Part shown: positions 10,677 to 29,639 of the stretch, piece by piece
Numbering within the stretch: position 1 is the first letter of the stretch
Layout: each line of letters begins with the position of its first letter
DNA from: Muraenolepis orangiensis
Taxonomy: Eukaryota; Chordata; Actinopteri; Gadiformes; Muraenolepididae
Assembly: GCA_027704905.1 (NCBI GenBank)
Contig: CM051019.1
Span: 24,970,409-25,034,408 of the forward strand
Reading direction: 5' to 3'
Length of the DNA: 64,000 nt
The notes under the pieces: model-generated
Told to the model about the DNA's origin: nothing
Databases searched by the model: none
The model's input: the letters and a program-made list of their open reading frames with translations, nothing else
Program-made: the position numbers and the translations under genes

Positions 10677-10736
10677 CTTTCACTGTGTGGTCGGCTACGG
10701 TCGGGTTGGATGTGCTTGTGTTAGTTGTGCCTGTGG
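10677..10736 (-). CDS. IgSF copy 1 stalk exon 2
   Basis: 60 bases, phase 1-1, donor GTATGTCT. It codes TGTTNTSTSNPTVADHTVK, a Ser/Thr-rich segment suited to O-glycosylation, with one N-T-S sequon. It is nearly identical to 24466-24525 and 30676-30735. The acceptor is placed at CACGGAG on the minus strand; a site a few bases further in is also possible. Confidence 0.6.
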
Positions 10737-11224
10737 CTCCGTGTGGATTAGAAGCAAGGACAGAACAAAGAGAAACACAGAATTAGTATCTTCATCACTC
10801 TTTACAACAAATATGACTGAAGATATCGTTTTGGACAAGATCTAGAGATCTTTTTTATCTTGTATAAGTTACTGATTAATAACTGAAGTTCATGTCTAAA
10901 AGTGAATTCAGAACAAACAAACCATCTTCAAATGTTAACATAATAGAGCTCATGTTTACAGTTAAAACTGAACAGGAGGATGATTTCATCCTACGTTTGT
11001 TGGTGATAGATGTTAGATCGTCAGGTTTCAAACACACGTTCCTTGACCACTAGGACTTCCACTACCAAGTCATATCAGAAGTGTTACCACTTCCGGCGCT
11101 GCTACGAGCGGCAGCCAGCAACAGTTGCTCCCCCTCCCCTCTTACTTTTTAGTTATTTATTCTTATATTATTGTTGTTTTTATTATAGTTTTTTGTTAAG
11201 TAGCTGTGCAACCCTCAGCCAGCT

Positions 11225-14200
11225 ATGTTTAGGGAAGTTTTTGCCGTGTTTCTCATTCTGGGGACACTGTTACTGAACCGCGTCTCCGTCGTGGCTCAAC
11301 ATTACGGCGGAGCCATTGTTTACGCGCGGAGTCAACTGTTGTCGCTACAACAGACCTCGCTGCTACGGGAGAGGCCCGACATCCCCGACCTCCCCAGGGA
11401 GCTGAGGAGGACGTACAGGGGATGCAAGGCTGGACGTAAACAGCAGGAGAGACAGCGGGAGAGGAAGCGGAGATATAAACCATATCTCCCTTCCATCACC
11501 ATGGGGAACGTGAGGTCGCTAGCGAATAAGATGGACGAGCTAGCGGGCCTGGTGATGACCCAGCGGGTGTACCGGGAGAGCAGCGTGCTTTGTTTCACGG
11601 AGACGTGGCTCAACGAGGACACCCCGGACTCTAATGTTACCGTGGACGGCTTTCTAACCGTCCGGGCGGACAGGACGCACCGCGAGAGTGGCAAGAGGAA
11701 AGGTGGGGGACTTGCTATTCTCGTTAACAACAAGTGGTGTAACCCTGGACATGTTACTGTGAAGGAACGTGTGTGTAGCCCGGACATTGAACTGCTGGCC
11801 GTGAGTCTGCGGCCATACTATCTGCCGCGAGAGTTCTCCCATGTGCTTCTTGTTATTGTTTACATTCCACCGTCGGCAAACGCTGCGCTCGCGTGTGACG
11901 TCACCCATTCCGCCGTCGCGAGACTTCAGACACAGCACCCTGAAGCATTCATCGCGATATCTGGGGACTTTAACCACGTGACTCTGGCTGCAACACTGCC
12001 CACCTTCAAGCAGTTTGTGGACTGTCCCACCAGGGAAAATAAGACACTGGACCTGCTGTATGCCAATGTTAAGGAGGCATACAGCGCCACTGCCCTTCCT
12101 CCTCTTGGAAGGTCAGACCACAACCTCATCCACCTGCAGCCCCTGTATAGGCCTCTAGTACAGCGGCTGCCTGTGACCACAAGGACTGTGAGGAGATGGT
12201 CACAGGAGGCCGATGAGGACTTGCGGGGCTGCTTTGAGTCAACAGACTGGGATTTCCTCTGTGATTTGCATGGAGAGGACCTTGATGATCTCACGGATTG
12301 TATAACAGGGTACATCAACTTCTGTGTGGACAGTGTTGTTCCCACAGAGACTGTACGCTGTTTCCCCAACAACAAGCCATGGGTCACCCGAGACATCAAG
12401 GTCCTGCTCAATGAGAAGAAGAGGGCCTTCAGAGATGGGGATAGGGAGCAGATGAGGCGGGTTCAGAGGGAGCTGAAGGAGAGGATCCAGCAGGGCAAAG
12501 ACAACTACAGGAGGAAGCTGGAGCACAAACTTCAGCAGAACAACCTGAAGGATGTGTGGAGTGGCATGAGGAGCATCACTGGCTACAAACAACCTGGTAG
12601 CCAGACAATAGGGGGGGGTCCTGATCGGGCCAACGAGTTGAATTTGTTTTTCAATAGATTCAATGAGTGGGCTCCGGTCTACCCCCCCTCCCCCAGCCCC
12701 TCTACAACCATTCCCCTCCAGCCCCCCAGCCCTGCTGTCCCCCCTCCCCCACCGTCCCTCTCCAGCATCAACATACCTGTTCTCTCTCCCCCACCACCAC
12801 TACCTCACCCCTCCCCCATCAACACAACAGTGACTCTTCCAGCCCCCACACACGGCTCACATACCTTCACAGCTGAGCAGGTGAGGAAAGTGCTGTGCAG
12901 GCTCCATCCAGACAAGGCTGCAGGTCCTGACGGCGTCAGCCCGAGGGTCCTCAAAACATGTGCTGCCCAGCTGAGTGGAGTCCTGCAGTACATCTTCAAC
13001 CTGAGCATGAGACTGGAGAGGGTCCCTGTGCTGTGGAAGACATCCTGCCTGGTGCCGGTTCCGAAGAAGGCACGTCCCAGCACCTCAAACGACTACAGAC
13101 CGGTGGCGCTGACGTCCCACGTGGCGAAATCCTTTGAGAGGCTGGTCCTGACGCTTCTTCGGCCCCTGGTCAGATCATCACTGGACCCTCTTCAGTTTGC
13201 CTACCAGCCGAAACTGGGAGTGGAGGACGCCATCATCTTCCTGCTCCATCGTGCCTACGCCCACTTGGACAGACCCGGGAGCACTGTGAGAATCATGTTT
13301 TTCGACTTCTCCAGTGCGTTCAACACCATCCGGCCTGCCCTGCTGGGAAGTAAGCTGACGGCGATGAAGGTGGACTCTTCCCTGGTGTCCTGGATTACTG
13401 ACTATTTGACGGGTCGTCCACAGTTTGTCAGACTGCAGGACTGTGTGTCTGACACTGTGGTCAGCAGCACTGGTGCTCCACAGGGAACTGTTCTTTCCCC
13501 ATTCCTGTTCACCCTGTACACCTCAGACTTCCAATACAACTCTTTGTCCTGCCATCTGCAGAAGTTCTCGGACGACTCTGCAGTTGTTGGTTGTGTCAGC
13601 GAGGGAAACGATGAGGAGTACAGGGGCGTCGTGGACTCCTTCGTTGAGTGGTGTGAGCTGAACCATATGCAGCTCAACACTGACAAGACGAAGGAGATGG
13701 TGGTGGACTTCCGCAGGAGGAAATCCACACCCACACCCATTTCCATCAAGGGTGTGTCCGCTGAAGCTGTCCAGGAATATAAATACCTGGGAGTTCATCT
13801 GGACAACAAACTGGTCTGGGCCAAGAACTCTGAGGCGGTTTACAAGAAGGGCCAGAGCCGTCTTTACTTCCTGCGGAGGCTCCGGTCCTTCAACGTTTGC
13901 AACAAGATGCTGAATGTGTTCTACCAGTCGGTGGTAGCCAGTGCCATCTTCTCCGGAGTCGTGTGCTGGGGAAGCAGGTTGAGATCAGCAGACGCCAACA
14001 AGATCAGCAGGATTGTCAGGAAGGCTGGCGCTGTCCTGGGGGTCCAGCTGGACTCCTTGTTGGTGGTGTCTGAGAGAAGGATGCTGCGCAAGCTGCGTAG
14101 TATCCTTGACAACAACTCTCACCCTCTCCATCAGGTGCTGACCTCATATAGAAGCACCTTTAGCAACAGACTCATTCCACCCAGGTGCACCACAGAACGC

Positions 14201-14290
14201 CATAGGAAGTCCTTTCTTCCTGTGGCTATTAGACTCTATAATTCCTCTACCTCGGGTCGTGAGAGGGACAGTGGAGACTTAGTGACCTGA
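11225..14290 (+). CDS. L2 LINE endonuclease / reverse transcriptase polyprotein (intact, 1021 aa)
   Basis: The N-terminal apurinic-like endonuclease shows N95 (GNVRSL), E126 (FTETWL), GDFNH (247-251) and SDHN (297-300). A basic linker and a proline/serine-rich linker (486-540) follow. The reverse transcriptase begins near DKAAGPDGVSP (563-573), with DYRPVALTS, FDFSSAFNT (693-701), TGAPQGTVLSP and the catalytic FSDD (781-784). Conserved C-terminal motifs include YKYLGVHLD and CWGS. The enzyme would nick target DNA and prime cDNA synthesis from its own RNA. No stop or frameshift occurs across the frame and every catalytic motif is present, so the copy looks recent. The first ATG (11225) is assumed to be the start. 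Confidence 0.9.
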   Translation: MFREVFAVFLILGTLLLNRVSVVAQHYGGAIVYARSQLLSLQQTSLLRERPDIPDLPRELRRTYRGCKAGRKQQERQRERKRRYKPYLPSITMGNVRSLANKMDELAGLVMTQRVYRESSVLCFTETWLNEDTPDSNVTVDGFLTVRADRTHRESGKRKGGGLAILVNNKWCNPGHVTVKERVCSPDIELLAVSLRPYYLPREFSHVLLVIVYIPPSANAALACDVTHSAVARLQTQHPEAFIAISGDFNHVTLAATLPTFKQFVDCPTRENKTLDLLYANVKEAYSATALPPLGRSDHNLIHLQPLYRPLVQRLPVTTRTVRRWSQEADEDLRGCFESTDWDFLCDLHGEDLDDLTDCITGYINFCVDSVVPTETVRCFPNNKPWVTRDIKVLLNEKKRAFRDGDREQMRRVQRELKERIQQGKDNYRRKLEHKLQQNNLKDVWSGMRSITGYKQPGSQTIGGGPDRANELNLFFNRFNEWAPVYPPSPSPSTTIPLQPPSPAVPPPPPSLSSINIPVLSPPPPLPHPSPINTTVTLPAPTHGSHTFTAEQVRKVLCRLHPDKAAGPDGVSPRVLKTCAAQLSGVLQYIFNLSMRLERVPVLWKTSCLVPVPKKARPSTSNDYRPVALTSHVAKSFERLVLTLLRPLVRSSLDPLQFAYQPKLGVEDAIIFLLHRAYAHLDRPGSTVRIMFFDFSSAFNTIRPALLGSKLTAMKVDSSLVSWITDYLTGRPQFVRLQDCVSDTVVSSTGAPQGTVLSPFLFTLYTSDFQYNSLSCHLQKFSDDSAVVGCVSEGNDEEYRGVVDSFVEWCELNHMQLNTDKTKEMVVDFRRRKSTPTPISIKGVSAEAVQEYKYLGVHLDNKLVWAKNSEAVYKKGQSRLYFLRRLRSFNVCNKMLNVFYQSVVASAIFSGVVCWGSRLRSADANKISRIVRKAGAVLGVQLDSLLVVSERRMLRKLRSILDNNSHPLHQVLTSYRSTFSNRLIPPRCTTERHRKSFLPVAIRLYNSSTSGRERDSGDLVT

Positions 14291-14671
14291 GGCCAACGTA
14301 CTTATTTTTATTTTATTTTTGGTCAACGCACTGTAATCATCTCATTGTACTTTGCACTGTAAATTCTATTTCAAATCCGAATTCACTTTTCACTTTTTCA
14401 CTTTTCACATGTCACTTTTCAGTTCTTTTCAGTTGAGTTATTTATTAATATATTATTACTGCCAATTTGCACTATACGTATTGTTGTGTATTGTATATAC
14501 CTACGTACTACTGTTATAATACTGTAAATTATCTTCACTTATCAATACATTTAGACTTCATTTAGAATTATTTTAACTATTTTTGTTTATAATAGTTTTA
14601 TTTTAGTTAGTTGTTGTTTTGTTTTTTAGCTTAGGTTTTAGTATTCTTGTGTGTGCATTTATTCCCCCTGT

Positions 14672-14700
14672 GTCAACTGTTAACACAGTTAACAGTTGAC
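14672..14700 (+). other. Hairpin in the L2 3' UTR
   Basis: Perfect 13-bp inverted repeat (GTCAACTGTTAAC / GTTAACAGTTGAC) with a 3-base loop, about 30 bases before the AATAAA-like end. LINEs of this class often carry a 3' stem-loop that their reverse transcriptase recognises; that role is inferred here. Confidence 0.6.
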
Positions 14701-14825
14701 AGTTAACCTTAATTTCCCTCGGGATTAATAAAGTTTTCTGAATCTGAATCTGAATCTGAATCTGAAAAGTGGATTGATAAAGACCACATTTTGAAACACG
14801 GCTCCACAAGACAGAAATTAAATCC

Positions 14826-14879
14826 CTTTGGGTCCAGTTGTGCTTGGTTTAGACGTGCTTGTGTGAGTTGGGCCTGCTG
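14826..14879 (-). pseudogene. IgSF copy 1 stalk exon 1, donor lost
   Basis: 54 bases coding AGPTHTSTSKPSTTGPK, Ser/Thr-rich. The base after the exon's last G is G, not T (GGATTT), so the donor is destroyed. Copy 3 shares exactly this change; copy 2 keeps GTATTT. Confidence 0.6.
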
Positions 14880-15307
14880 CTCCGTGTGGATTATAACCAA
14901 GGACAGATCAAAGGTCAAATGATGTGAGATTCATTATTGCAGTAATTATACGCTGTGACACAGCTGGGGTGAGAAAACTCTCTTTCCACAAAACACTGTT
15001 TCTGTGTTTGCCAGATACCAATTTACAACCACAGAAGCAGCAGGCCCCCCAAACACCACCCATGTCTTAGCCTTGGTTTATGGAGGCCCCTACGGGCAGA
15101 ACATGTTCATGGGGACCGGGACAATCAAATGAGAACCTTGGCTGGGGCAACGTTTACATTTACGCCTGGAGATCACCTTAAGGGACCCTCACACGCAGGC
15201 TATTGGTTTTTAAGATTGAAATATAGTAATATTTTTTTACAATTGTTTTTAAGATTGGAATATAGTAAGTGTACATTTAGTACATAGATTCAAATCTAAA
15301 TACTTAC

Positions 15308-15649
15308 TTAAGTTAAGGTTTAGGTTGTACCATGCCATAGTGTTGGATCCTCCTGATTGGAACTGCATGCAGTTGTAATAACCTCCATCTTTCTTAGCCA
15401 TCTTCTTTATGACCAGAGAACACTCCTCTGTAACACATAGTCTCTCCACGTAGTCATTGGTAACTTTCCCTCTAGAAACCAATGAGTAATTCTTTCTATT
15501 CTTCCATAACAGCCAGTCAATTGTGGAACAGTTATTTTGAGCCCCAGCACACGGTAGAGAGACACAACCTCCAGCTCTGACCTCTGTTGTTGTTTCTTCA
15601 TACTTAGAGTCAGGTACTTTGTGACATTCCTCTTTGTTTTTAAGTTGAT
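15308..15649 (-). CDS. IgSF copy 1 V-domain exon
   Basis: 342 bases, phase 1-1, acceptor TTTCTCACAG and donor GTAAGTAT, with no stop. The canonical Ig pair is the Cys of VSLPC and the Cys of GGYYNC, with core Trp in IDWLLW. The D/E-x-G-x-Y-x-C signature is seen as KKDGGYYNC. Five further cysteines (in EECHK, GGCV, NNCS, RLCV, EECS) are unusual for a V domain. The J-like end is YNLNLNLS. The closest visible relative is copy 3. The family resembles teleost immune-type IgSF receptors, but no named family is claimed. Confidence 0.7.
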
Positions 15650-15714
15650 CTGTGAGAAAGAGAGCGTTCAGCTATGTTATGGGTAACAATTTATAATAAG
15701 GGAACATGGATTTG

Positions 15715-16214
<500 letters not shown>

Positions 16215-16215
<1 letters not shown>

Positions 16216-16296
16216 GTAACTCCAACTACTGCTCACTGTGGAGAGAAGGCTTCTTTCAGAGAGAACTCTCTCACTTCCTCAAACCTGTACTCTACT

Positions 16297-16373
<77 letters not shown>

Positions 16374-16430
16374 GCGGTCCATTAGATGGACATATTTGGG
16401 CATATCAAAACATTTCCAAGTTGTCATCAG
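16215..16430 (+). repeat. CA-cassette repeat, instance c
   Basis: Left flank GTAACTCCAACTACTGCTC to CCTGTACTCTACTCT, then (CA)n 16300-16371, then GGGCGGTCCATTAGATGGAC and ATATTTGGGCATATC. Nearly identical to 32248-32440. The stretch 16430-16836 that follows holds no gene but is also duplicated at 32440-32849. Confidence 0.8.
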
Positions 16431-16836
16431 TGATCAGTGAAATACAGACGCTTAATGGAAAATCATTTGAGGGACTTTTTTCTTGCCCTCGGGGGGGCTA
16501 GGTTTAGAGGGGTGTTGTAAACATGTGGTCTGTGAAGCCCTTAGAGACTGGAACTGTGATTAAGGACTATACTAATACTATTGACTTGACTTTACTTGAC
16601 CGGCTTTCCACTTTAAAGGTGAGGTGATGGGCTGGATAAATAACATATACAGTAACGGACTAACTGACTATGAAAGTGTCCATCCATCCATACTGTCTGT
16701 AATGAATGAGAATGATAAGTTCTACATATTTGTTCAATTAAAAATGAACTAGAAAGTTCCTCATACGGCAGCAGTCATCTGAACATGATATAGCTATAAC
16801 TGAAGCTACGACTCAAGTCACAAGGGGCTGCTCATA

Positions 16837-17535
16837 GGAGATGTTCCAACTGTTGTTCTCTGGTCATGTAGCACCAGTTCTCTAGGGCTGTTGTTCTAAC
16901 TGTTGTTCTCTGGTCATGTAGCACCAGTTCTCTAGGGCTGTTGTTCTAACTGTTGTTCTCTGGTCATGTAGCACCAGTTCTCTAGGGCTGTTGTTCTAAC
17001 TGTTGTTCTCTGGTCATGTAGCACCAGTTCTCTAGGGCTGTTGTTCTAACTGTTGTTCTCTGGTCATGTAGCACCAGTTCTCTAGGGCTGTTGTTCTAAC
17101 TGTTGTTCTCTGGTCATGTAGCACCAGTTCTCTAGGGCTGTTGTTCTAACTGTTGTTCTCTGGTCATGTAGCACCAGTTCTCTACGGCTGTAGTTCTAAC
17201 TGTTGTTCTCTGGTCATGTAGCACCAGTTCTCTAGGGCTGTTGTTCTAACTGTTGTTCTCTGGTCATGTAGCACCAGTTCTCTAGGGCTGTAGTTCTAAC
17301 TGTTGTTCTCTGGTCATGTAGCACCAGTTCTCTAGGGCTGTAGTTCTAACTGTTGTTCTCTGGTCATGTAGCACCAGTTCTCTAGGGCTGTAGTTCTAAC
17401 TGTTGTTCTCTGGTCATGTAGCACCAGTTCTCTAGGGCTGTTGTTCTAACTGTTGTTCTCTGGCCATGTAGCACCAGTTCTCTAGGGCTGTAGTTCTAAC
17501 TGTTGTTCTCTGGTCATGTAGCACCAGTTCTCTCT
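16837..17535. repeat. 50-bp minisatellite
   Basis: About 14 copies of a 50-bp unit (landmarks TGGTCATGTAGCACCAG and TCTCTAGGGCTGTTG; starts at 16921, 16971 and so on). It lies at the boundary of the duplicated units; its counterpart is at 32850-33977. Spacing and sequence do not resemble a CRISPR array, since there is no variable spacer. Confidence 0.95.
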
Positions 17536-17539
17536 TTTT

Positions 17540-18295
17540 GTTTCATAGACAGCCCTGTTTTATGGCCCTTCTTTCCAGCAGAAACATATACTTTCATTAA
17601 GATTTTCATGAATAAATAAATACATAATGAGACAGGGTGAATGGTTTTGTATTATTGTCTTTTCTTATTTTTAATGTATAGACAAGAATGGGAATCGGGT
17701 AGGAGGAAAACTTTTTTTTTTTATATATATTTATTGGACAATTCAAATAACCTAAACATATTTTGGATATATAAACATCTTAAATGTGTGCATACCTAGA
17801 AGAACAGATAGTATGGTATCATGCAAAACAGGAAGAAAACGGTAAAAACCCAAAAGCATGAACTGTAACATAACTAGAAGTAAGTCTATCAATGGAATCA
17901 TGAAGGTCATTACAAGGACTAACAATTACATGAATTAATCTCACTGAATAAGGTACGATCTCTTGTTGATTGTTCTGTTGATCTTGTTTCATATATTCTA
18001 TGCTTGGTCTGTGGCGCCCTCTAAAGGACAAAACATGAACTGATTTGAAAAGCATGTTTCCCATCATTTACATTTAGAGCACGTGTTCAGCAACTATCGT
18101 CTGGTGAACGCTGTATTAATAACACATTATAGATTACACTGTTCACTACTGAGTGTAGGCCTAGGCCTACTGCTGGCTGCCTTTAAGCAATACAAAGGAA
18201 CACTAAGTTGGTTGCGTTGCATCTGAACGCCACACAACAACAAGCTAGCTCTGACCACTTCAACCTGCTGTCATCACGCAGCCTCCACACGTTTG
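17540..18295. other. Non-coding 3' flank of IgSF copy 2
   Basis: No gene. Matches 1495-2183 and 33978-34500; contains GGGAATCGGGTAGGAGG and the region downstream of the tail-exon stop, presumably its 3' UTR. Confidence 0.6.
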
Positions 18296-25938
<7,643 letters not shown>

Positions 25939-26030
25939 CTGTGAGAAAGAGAGCGTTCAGCTATGTAATGGGTAACACTTTACAATAAGGGAACATGAAT
26001 TAGCATTAGTATATTTAAAGTGGTTCTTAC

Positions 26031-26053
26031 CTTTGCATGACTTGGAACAGGAC

Positions 26054-26056
<3 letters not shown>
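26031..26056 (-). pseudogene. Donor end of an upstream IgSF exon, cut by a microsatellite (second copy)
   Basis: Minus-strand TGTTCCAAGTCATGCAAAG followed by donor GTAAGAACC, as at 540-563. The 5' side is (ATCT)n. Confidence 0.4.
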
Positions 26057-26412
<356 letters not shown>

Positions 26413-26415
<3 letters not shown>

Positions 26416-26523
26416 TAACTCCAACTGCTGCTCACTGTGGAGAGAAGGCTTCTTTCAGAGAGAACTCTCTCACTTCCTCAAACCTGTACTGTCCTCTCTT
26501 TTCACACGAGATCTTATCTGGTA

Positions 26524-26614
<91 letters not shown>

Positions 26615-26690
26615 ACACACACACACACAGTCCATTAGATGGACATATTTGGGCATATCAAAACATTTCCTAGATGTTGATGTCATCAGA
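26413..26690 (+). repeat. CA-cassette repeat, instance f
   Basis: GTAACTCCAACTGCTGCTC to GATCTTATCTGGTAGACAC, (CA)n 26525-26629, then CAGTCCATTAGATGGACAT and ATTTGGGCATATC. Confidence 0.8.
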
Positions 26691-27024
26691 GATCAGTGAA
26701 ATACAGACGCTTAATGGCAAGTTGTTTCTTGGCCTCAGGGGGGCTAGGGGTTTGAGGGGTGTTGTAAACATGTGGTCTGTGAAGCCCTTAGAGCATGGGT
26801 GTCAAACTCTGGGGTAATTATAGTTGGCCCGCGAGACAATACCAGATTACTACTAGAGCTGGCCCGCCGGTATTATACAGCGCATTCACCGCTAATACTA
26901 CGAATCCCATAATGCTCTGCTGTTGTTTTCGCGCGCCAATCAGGACAGGACCCAGAAACGCCCTCTCCTCTGTGACAGTAGTCAAAGCAACATAGACCTG
27001 TCAGCGCGCTATCCCTTCCCAAAA

Positions 27025-28786
27025 ATGGCGAAAAGAAAGGCAGAAAACAGGAGCTTTCTGGACAAGTGGGAGGCAGAATATCTGTTTCCATATGTAAAAG
27101 ACAAACCTGTTTGTCTTGTTTGTGGAGTCAACGTGGCTGTAAGTAAGGAGTACAACATTAGACCACACTATGAAACGAAACACCATGACCAATACAAGGA
27201 CCTGGACATGACTCAAAGGAGCCAGAAAGTAGAGGAGATGAAAATAAGTTTTGTTTCACAACAGAATATGTTCAAAAAAGCCACATCACAAAGTGAGGCT
27301 GCTGTAAAGGCTAGTTATATAGTGGCAGCAGAGATCGCAAAATCAGCCCGGCCCTTTAATGAGGGAGAGTTCGTGAAAAAGTGCATGATGAAAGTTTGTG
27401 ACCTCGTATGCCCAGAGAAAAAGCAAGCATTTTCAAACGTGAGCCTGAGCAGGAACACAGTAGCTGATCGCACATGTGATCTTGCCACCAATCTGTATGA
27501 CCAGCTGATGGAAAAGGGAAAATATTTTGTTGCGTTCTCCCTCGCTGTGGATGAGAGCTGCGACGCATCTGATACTGCTCAGCTGTCAGCCTTCATCCGT
27601 GGAGTGGACTCAAATCTGTGTGTTACGGAGGAGCTATTGGATTCAAATCAATGCATGGCATGGTTTCCAAATGTGTAACTGAAATAAAGCTGCCGTGGGA
27701 TAAACTCGTTGGATTAACGACAGATGGTGCGCCAGCGATGTGCGGTAAAAAGAGAGGACTGGTGGGCATGGTTCGGGAGAAGATGCGGGAAGAGAACTGT
27801 GCAGGTGAGCTAACTGTTTACCACTGCATCATACATCAGGAATCACTGTGTGCCAAAGCCCTAAAGATGGAACATGTTATGACCACAGTAACACAGGTAG
27901 TTAACTTTATAAGAGCCAAAGGTCTGAATCACCGTCAGTTTGTGTAGTTCGGAATACGCAGACGTGCCGTATCACACAGAGGTGAGATGGCTAAGCAGAG
28001 GAAAAGTACTGAACAGATGTTTCGAGCTGCGTGAGGAAATATGTCAATTCCTGGAAACCAAAGGGAAGGATACAGCAGAGCTCCGGGAGCAAAAGTTTCT
28101 GTGTGAGCTGGCCTTTCTCTGTGACATCTCGAGCCATCTCGATGCGCTGAACCTGCAGCTTCAGGGGCGGGGGCGCATCATCACAGACATGTACGCTGCA
28201 GTGAGGGCCTTTAAAACTAAACTGTGCCTGTGGGAGAATCAGATGCTGCAAGGAAACCCTTGCCATTTTCCCTGCTGCCAAACCATAAAAGCGCAGATCT
28301 CTACCGCCGTGTTCCCATGCGCACGGTTTGCTGAAAAACTCAGTGTTCTCGCCGCTGAGTTTAGCCGGCGATTTGCCGACTTCGATGTCCAGAAATGTAG
28401 GTTTGAACTGCTTAGTAATCCCTTCGCAGTTGATGTGGAAAATGCACCAACCAACATCCAAATGGAGCTGATTGAACTCCAGTGCAACGACACGCTGAAG
28501 TCAAAGTATGAAGCTGTGGGCGCCGCACAGTTTCCACGGTTCATCCCTGACACAACGCCTCCGCCCCCAAGCTGCTCAGATGCTCTCCATGTTCCGCAGC
28601 ACTTATCTATGCCAGCAACTTTTCTCCTCGATGAAGACGACCAAAACAACTCACAGGAGACGTCTGACTGATGAACACCTTCGCTCGATACTGAGGATTT
28701 CTTCAGCTCTGAGCCTGAGCCCAGACATTGATGAACTAGCATCCAAGAAGAGATGCCAGGTATCTGGCTTGGGCACATCAGATTAG
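27025..28786 (+). pseudogene. hAT transposase, BED-finger type, frameshifted
   Basis: It starts MAKRKAENRSFLDKWEAEYL. A BED-type zinc finger (CLVCGVNV...HYETKHHDQY) is at residues ~30-60. AVDESCDASDTAQLSAF and GLTTDGAPAMCGKK carry the first two catalytic acidic residues. C-terminal dimerisation motifs STYLCQQLFSSMK and RLTDEHLRSILRI are in another frame. Frame changes occur near 27620-27680, 27940 and 28560-28590, so no full-length enzyme can be made. This family gave rise to the annotated vertebrate GTF2IRD2-like and ZBED proteins, but this copy is a transposon remnant. Confidence 0.85.
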
Positions 28787-29034
28787 ATCAGTGTGCAATA
28801 ATTAACGTTTTCTTTGTGCACTTTTTCTTGCTACAAGGCATGGGCTTGAATGGTTGATTTATTTATTATCATTTTATTTGTAAAATTATTAGCCAGTGGA
28901 AAAAGTTTATTTTGGTATTTAAATCAGAAGGCTGCAAATAGAAAAGAGGCATACGATTTTTATTTAAATTTTATTAATTTAATAAATGAATGCCATTGAT
29001 GTGTTTTTTCATTTGAAATTCGATTTAGCATGTC

Positions 29035-29512
29035 TCCACTATTCAATGATATATTGTATGTAATAAGCGATGCTTGTTCCATATTCAATGATATATTGTA
29101 TGTAATAAGCGATGCTTGTTCCATATTCAATGATATATTGTATGTAATAAGCGATGCTTGTTCCATATTCAATGATATATTGTATGTAATAAGCGATGCT
29201 TGTTCCATATTCAATGATATATTGTATGTAATAAGCGATGCTTGTTCCATATTCAGTGATATATTGTATGTAATAAGCGATGCTTGTTCCATATTCAATG
29301 ATATATTGTATGTAATAAGCGATGCTTGTTCCATATTCAATGATATATTGTATGTAATAAGCGATGCTTGTTCCATATTCAATGATATATTGTATGTAAT
29401 AAGCGATGCTTGTTCCTATTCAATGATATATTGTATGTAATAAGCGATGCTTGTTCCAGATTCAATGATATATTGTATGTAATAAGCGATGCTTGTTCCA
29501 GATTCAATGTTA
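29035..29512. repeat. 42-bp minisatellite inside the hAT 3' region
   Basis: About 11 nearly identical copies of a 42-bp unit (GATATATTGTATGTAATAAG, CGATGCTTGTTCC). The high identity suggests recent expansion. 42 is divisible by three, so both strands are open, but it lies after the transposase end. Confidence 0.95.
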
Positions 29513-29639
29513 AAGCTAAACTTGTTTGGGTCCATATTAAAAGGTTCATTTGTTCAATGTTGGCCCGCGACTTTGTTCAGGTTTTACATTTTGGCCCACT
29601 GGGTATTTGAGTTTGACACCCCTGCTCTACATAGTCTAC

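Larger units (their letters stand above)
11090..14767 (+). mobile_element. L2-clade non-LTR retrotransposon, near full length
   Basis: It interrupts an intron segment that is continuous in copy 3 (31070-31100, ...CATATCAGAGGAACAGTGGATTG). The 5' junction is near 11090 and the 3' end is at 14767, with a tail of TGAATC repeats after TTTCCCTCGGGATTAATAAAG, a typical L2-family 3' end. The single long frame (11225-14290) is intact, with a ~475-base 3' UTR. The site is empty in copies 2 and 3, so the insertion is specific to copy 1. Confidence 0.85.
26794..29624 (+). mobile_element. hAT (Charlie-like) DNA transposon, degenerate
   Basis: Terminal inverted repeats CATGGGTGTCAAACTC (26794) and, inverted, CAGGGGTGTCAAACTC (ending 29624), each followed inward by GGCCCGCG-like sequence. 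A broken transposase lies between. Flanking 8-mers (CCTTAGAG / CTCTACAT) do not match. The left flank continues the CA-cassette neighbourhood seen at 16545 and 32545, whereas the right flank is an 18-bp minisatellite, so the site was rearranged after insertion. Confidence 0.85.

Noticed and set aside
16837..17535. CRISPR-like array
   Set aside because: Eukaryotic context, whole unit repeated without unique spacers, no cas genes.
27025..28786. Host gene of the GTF2IRD2/ZBED kind
   Set aside because: Terminal inverted repeats flank it and the frame is broken at least three times; it is a transposon copy.
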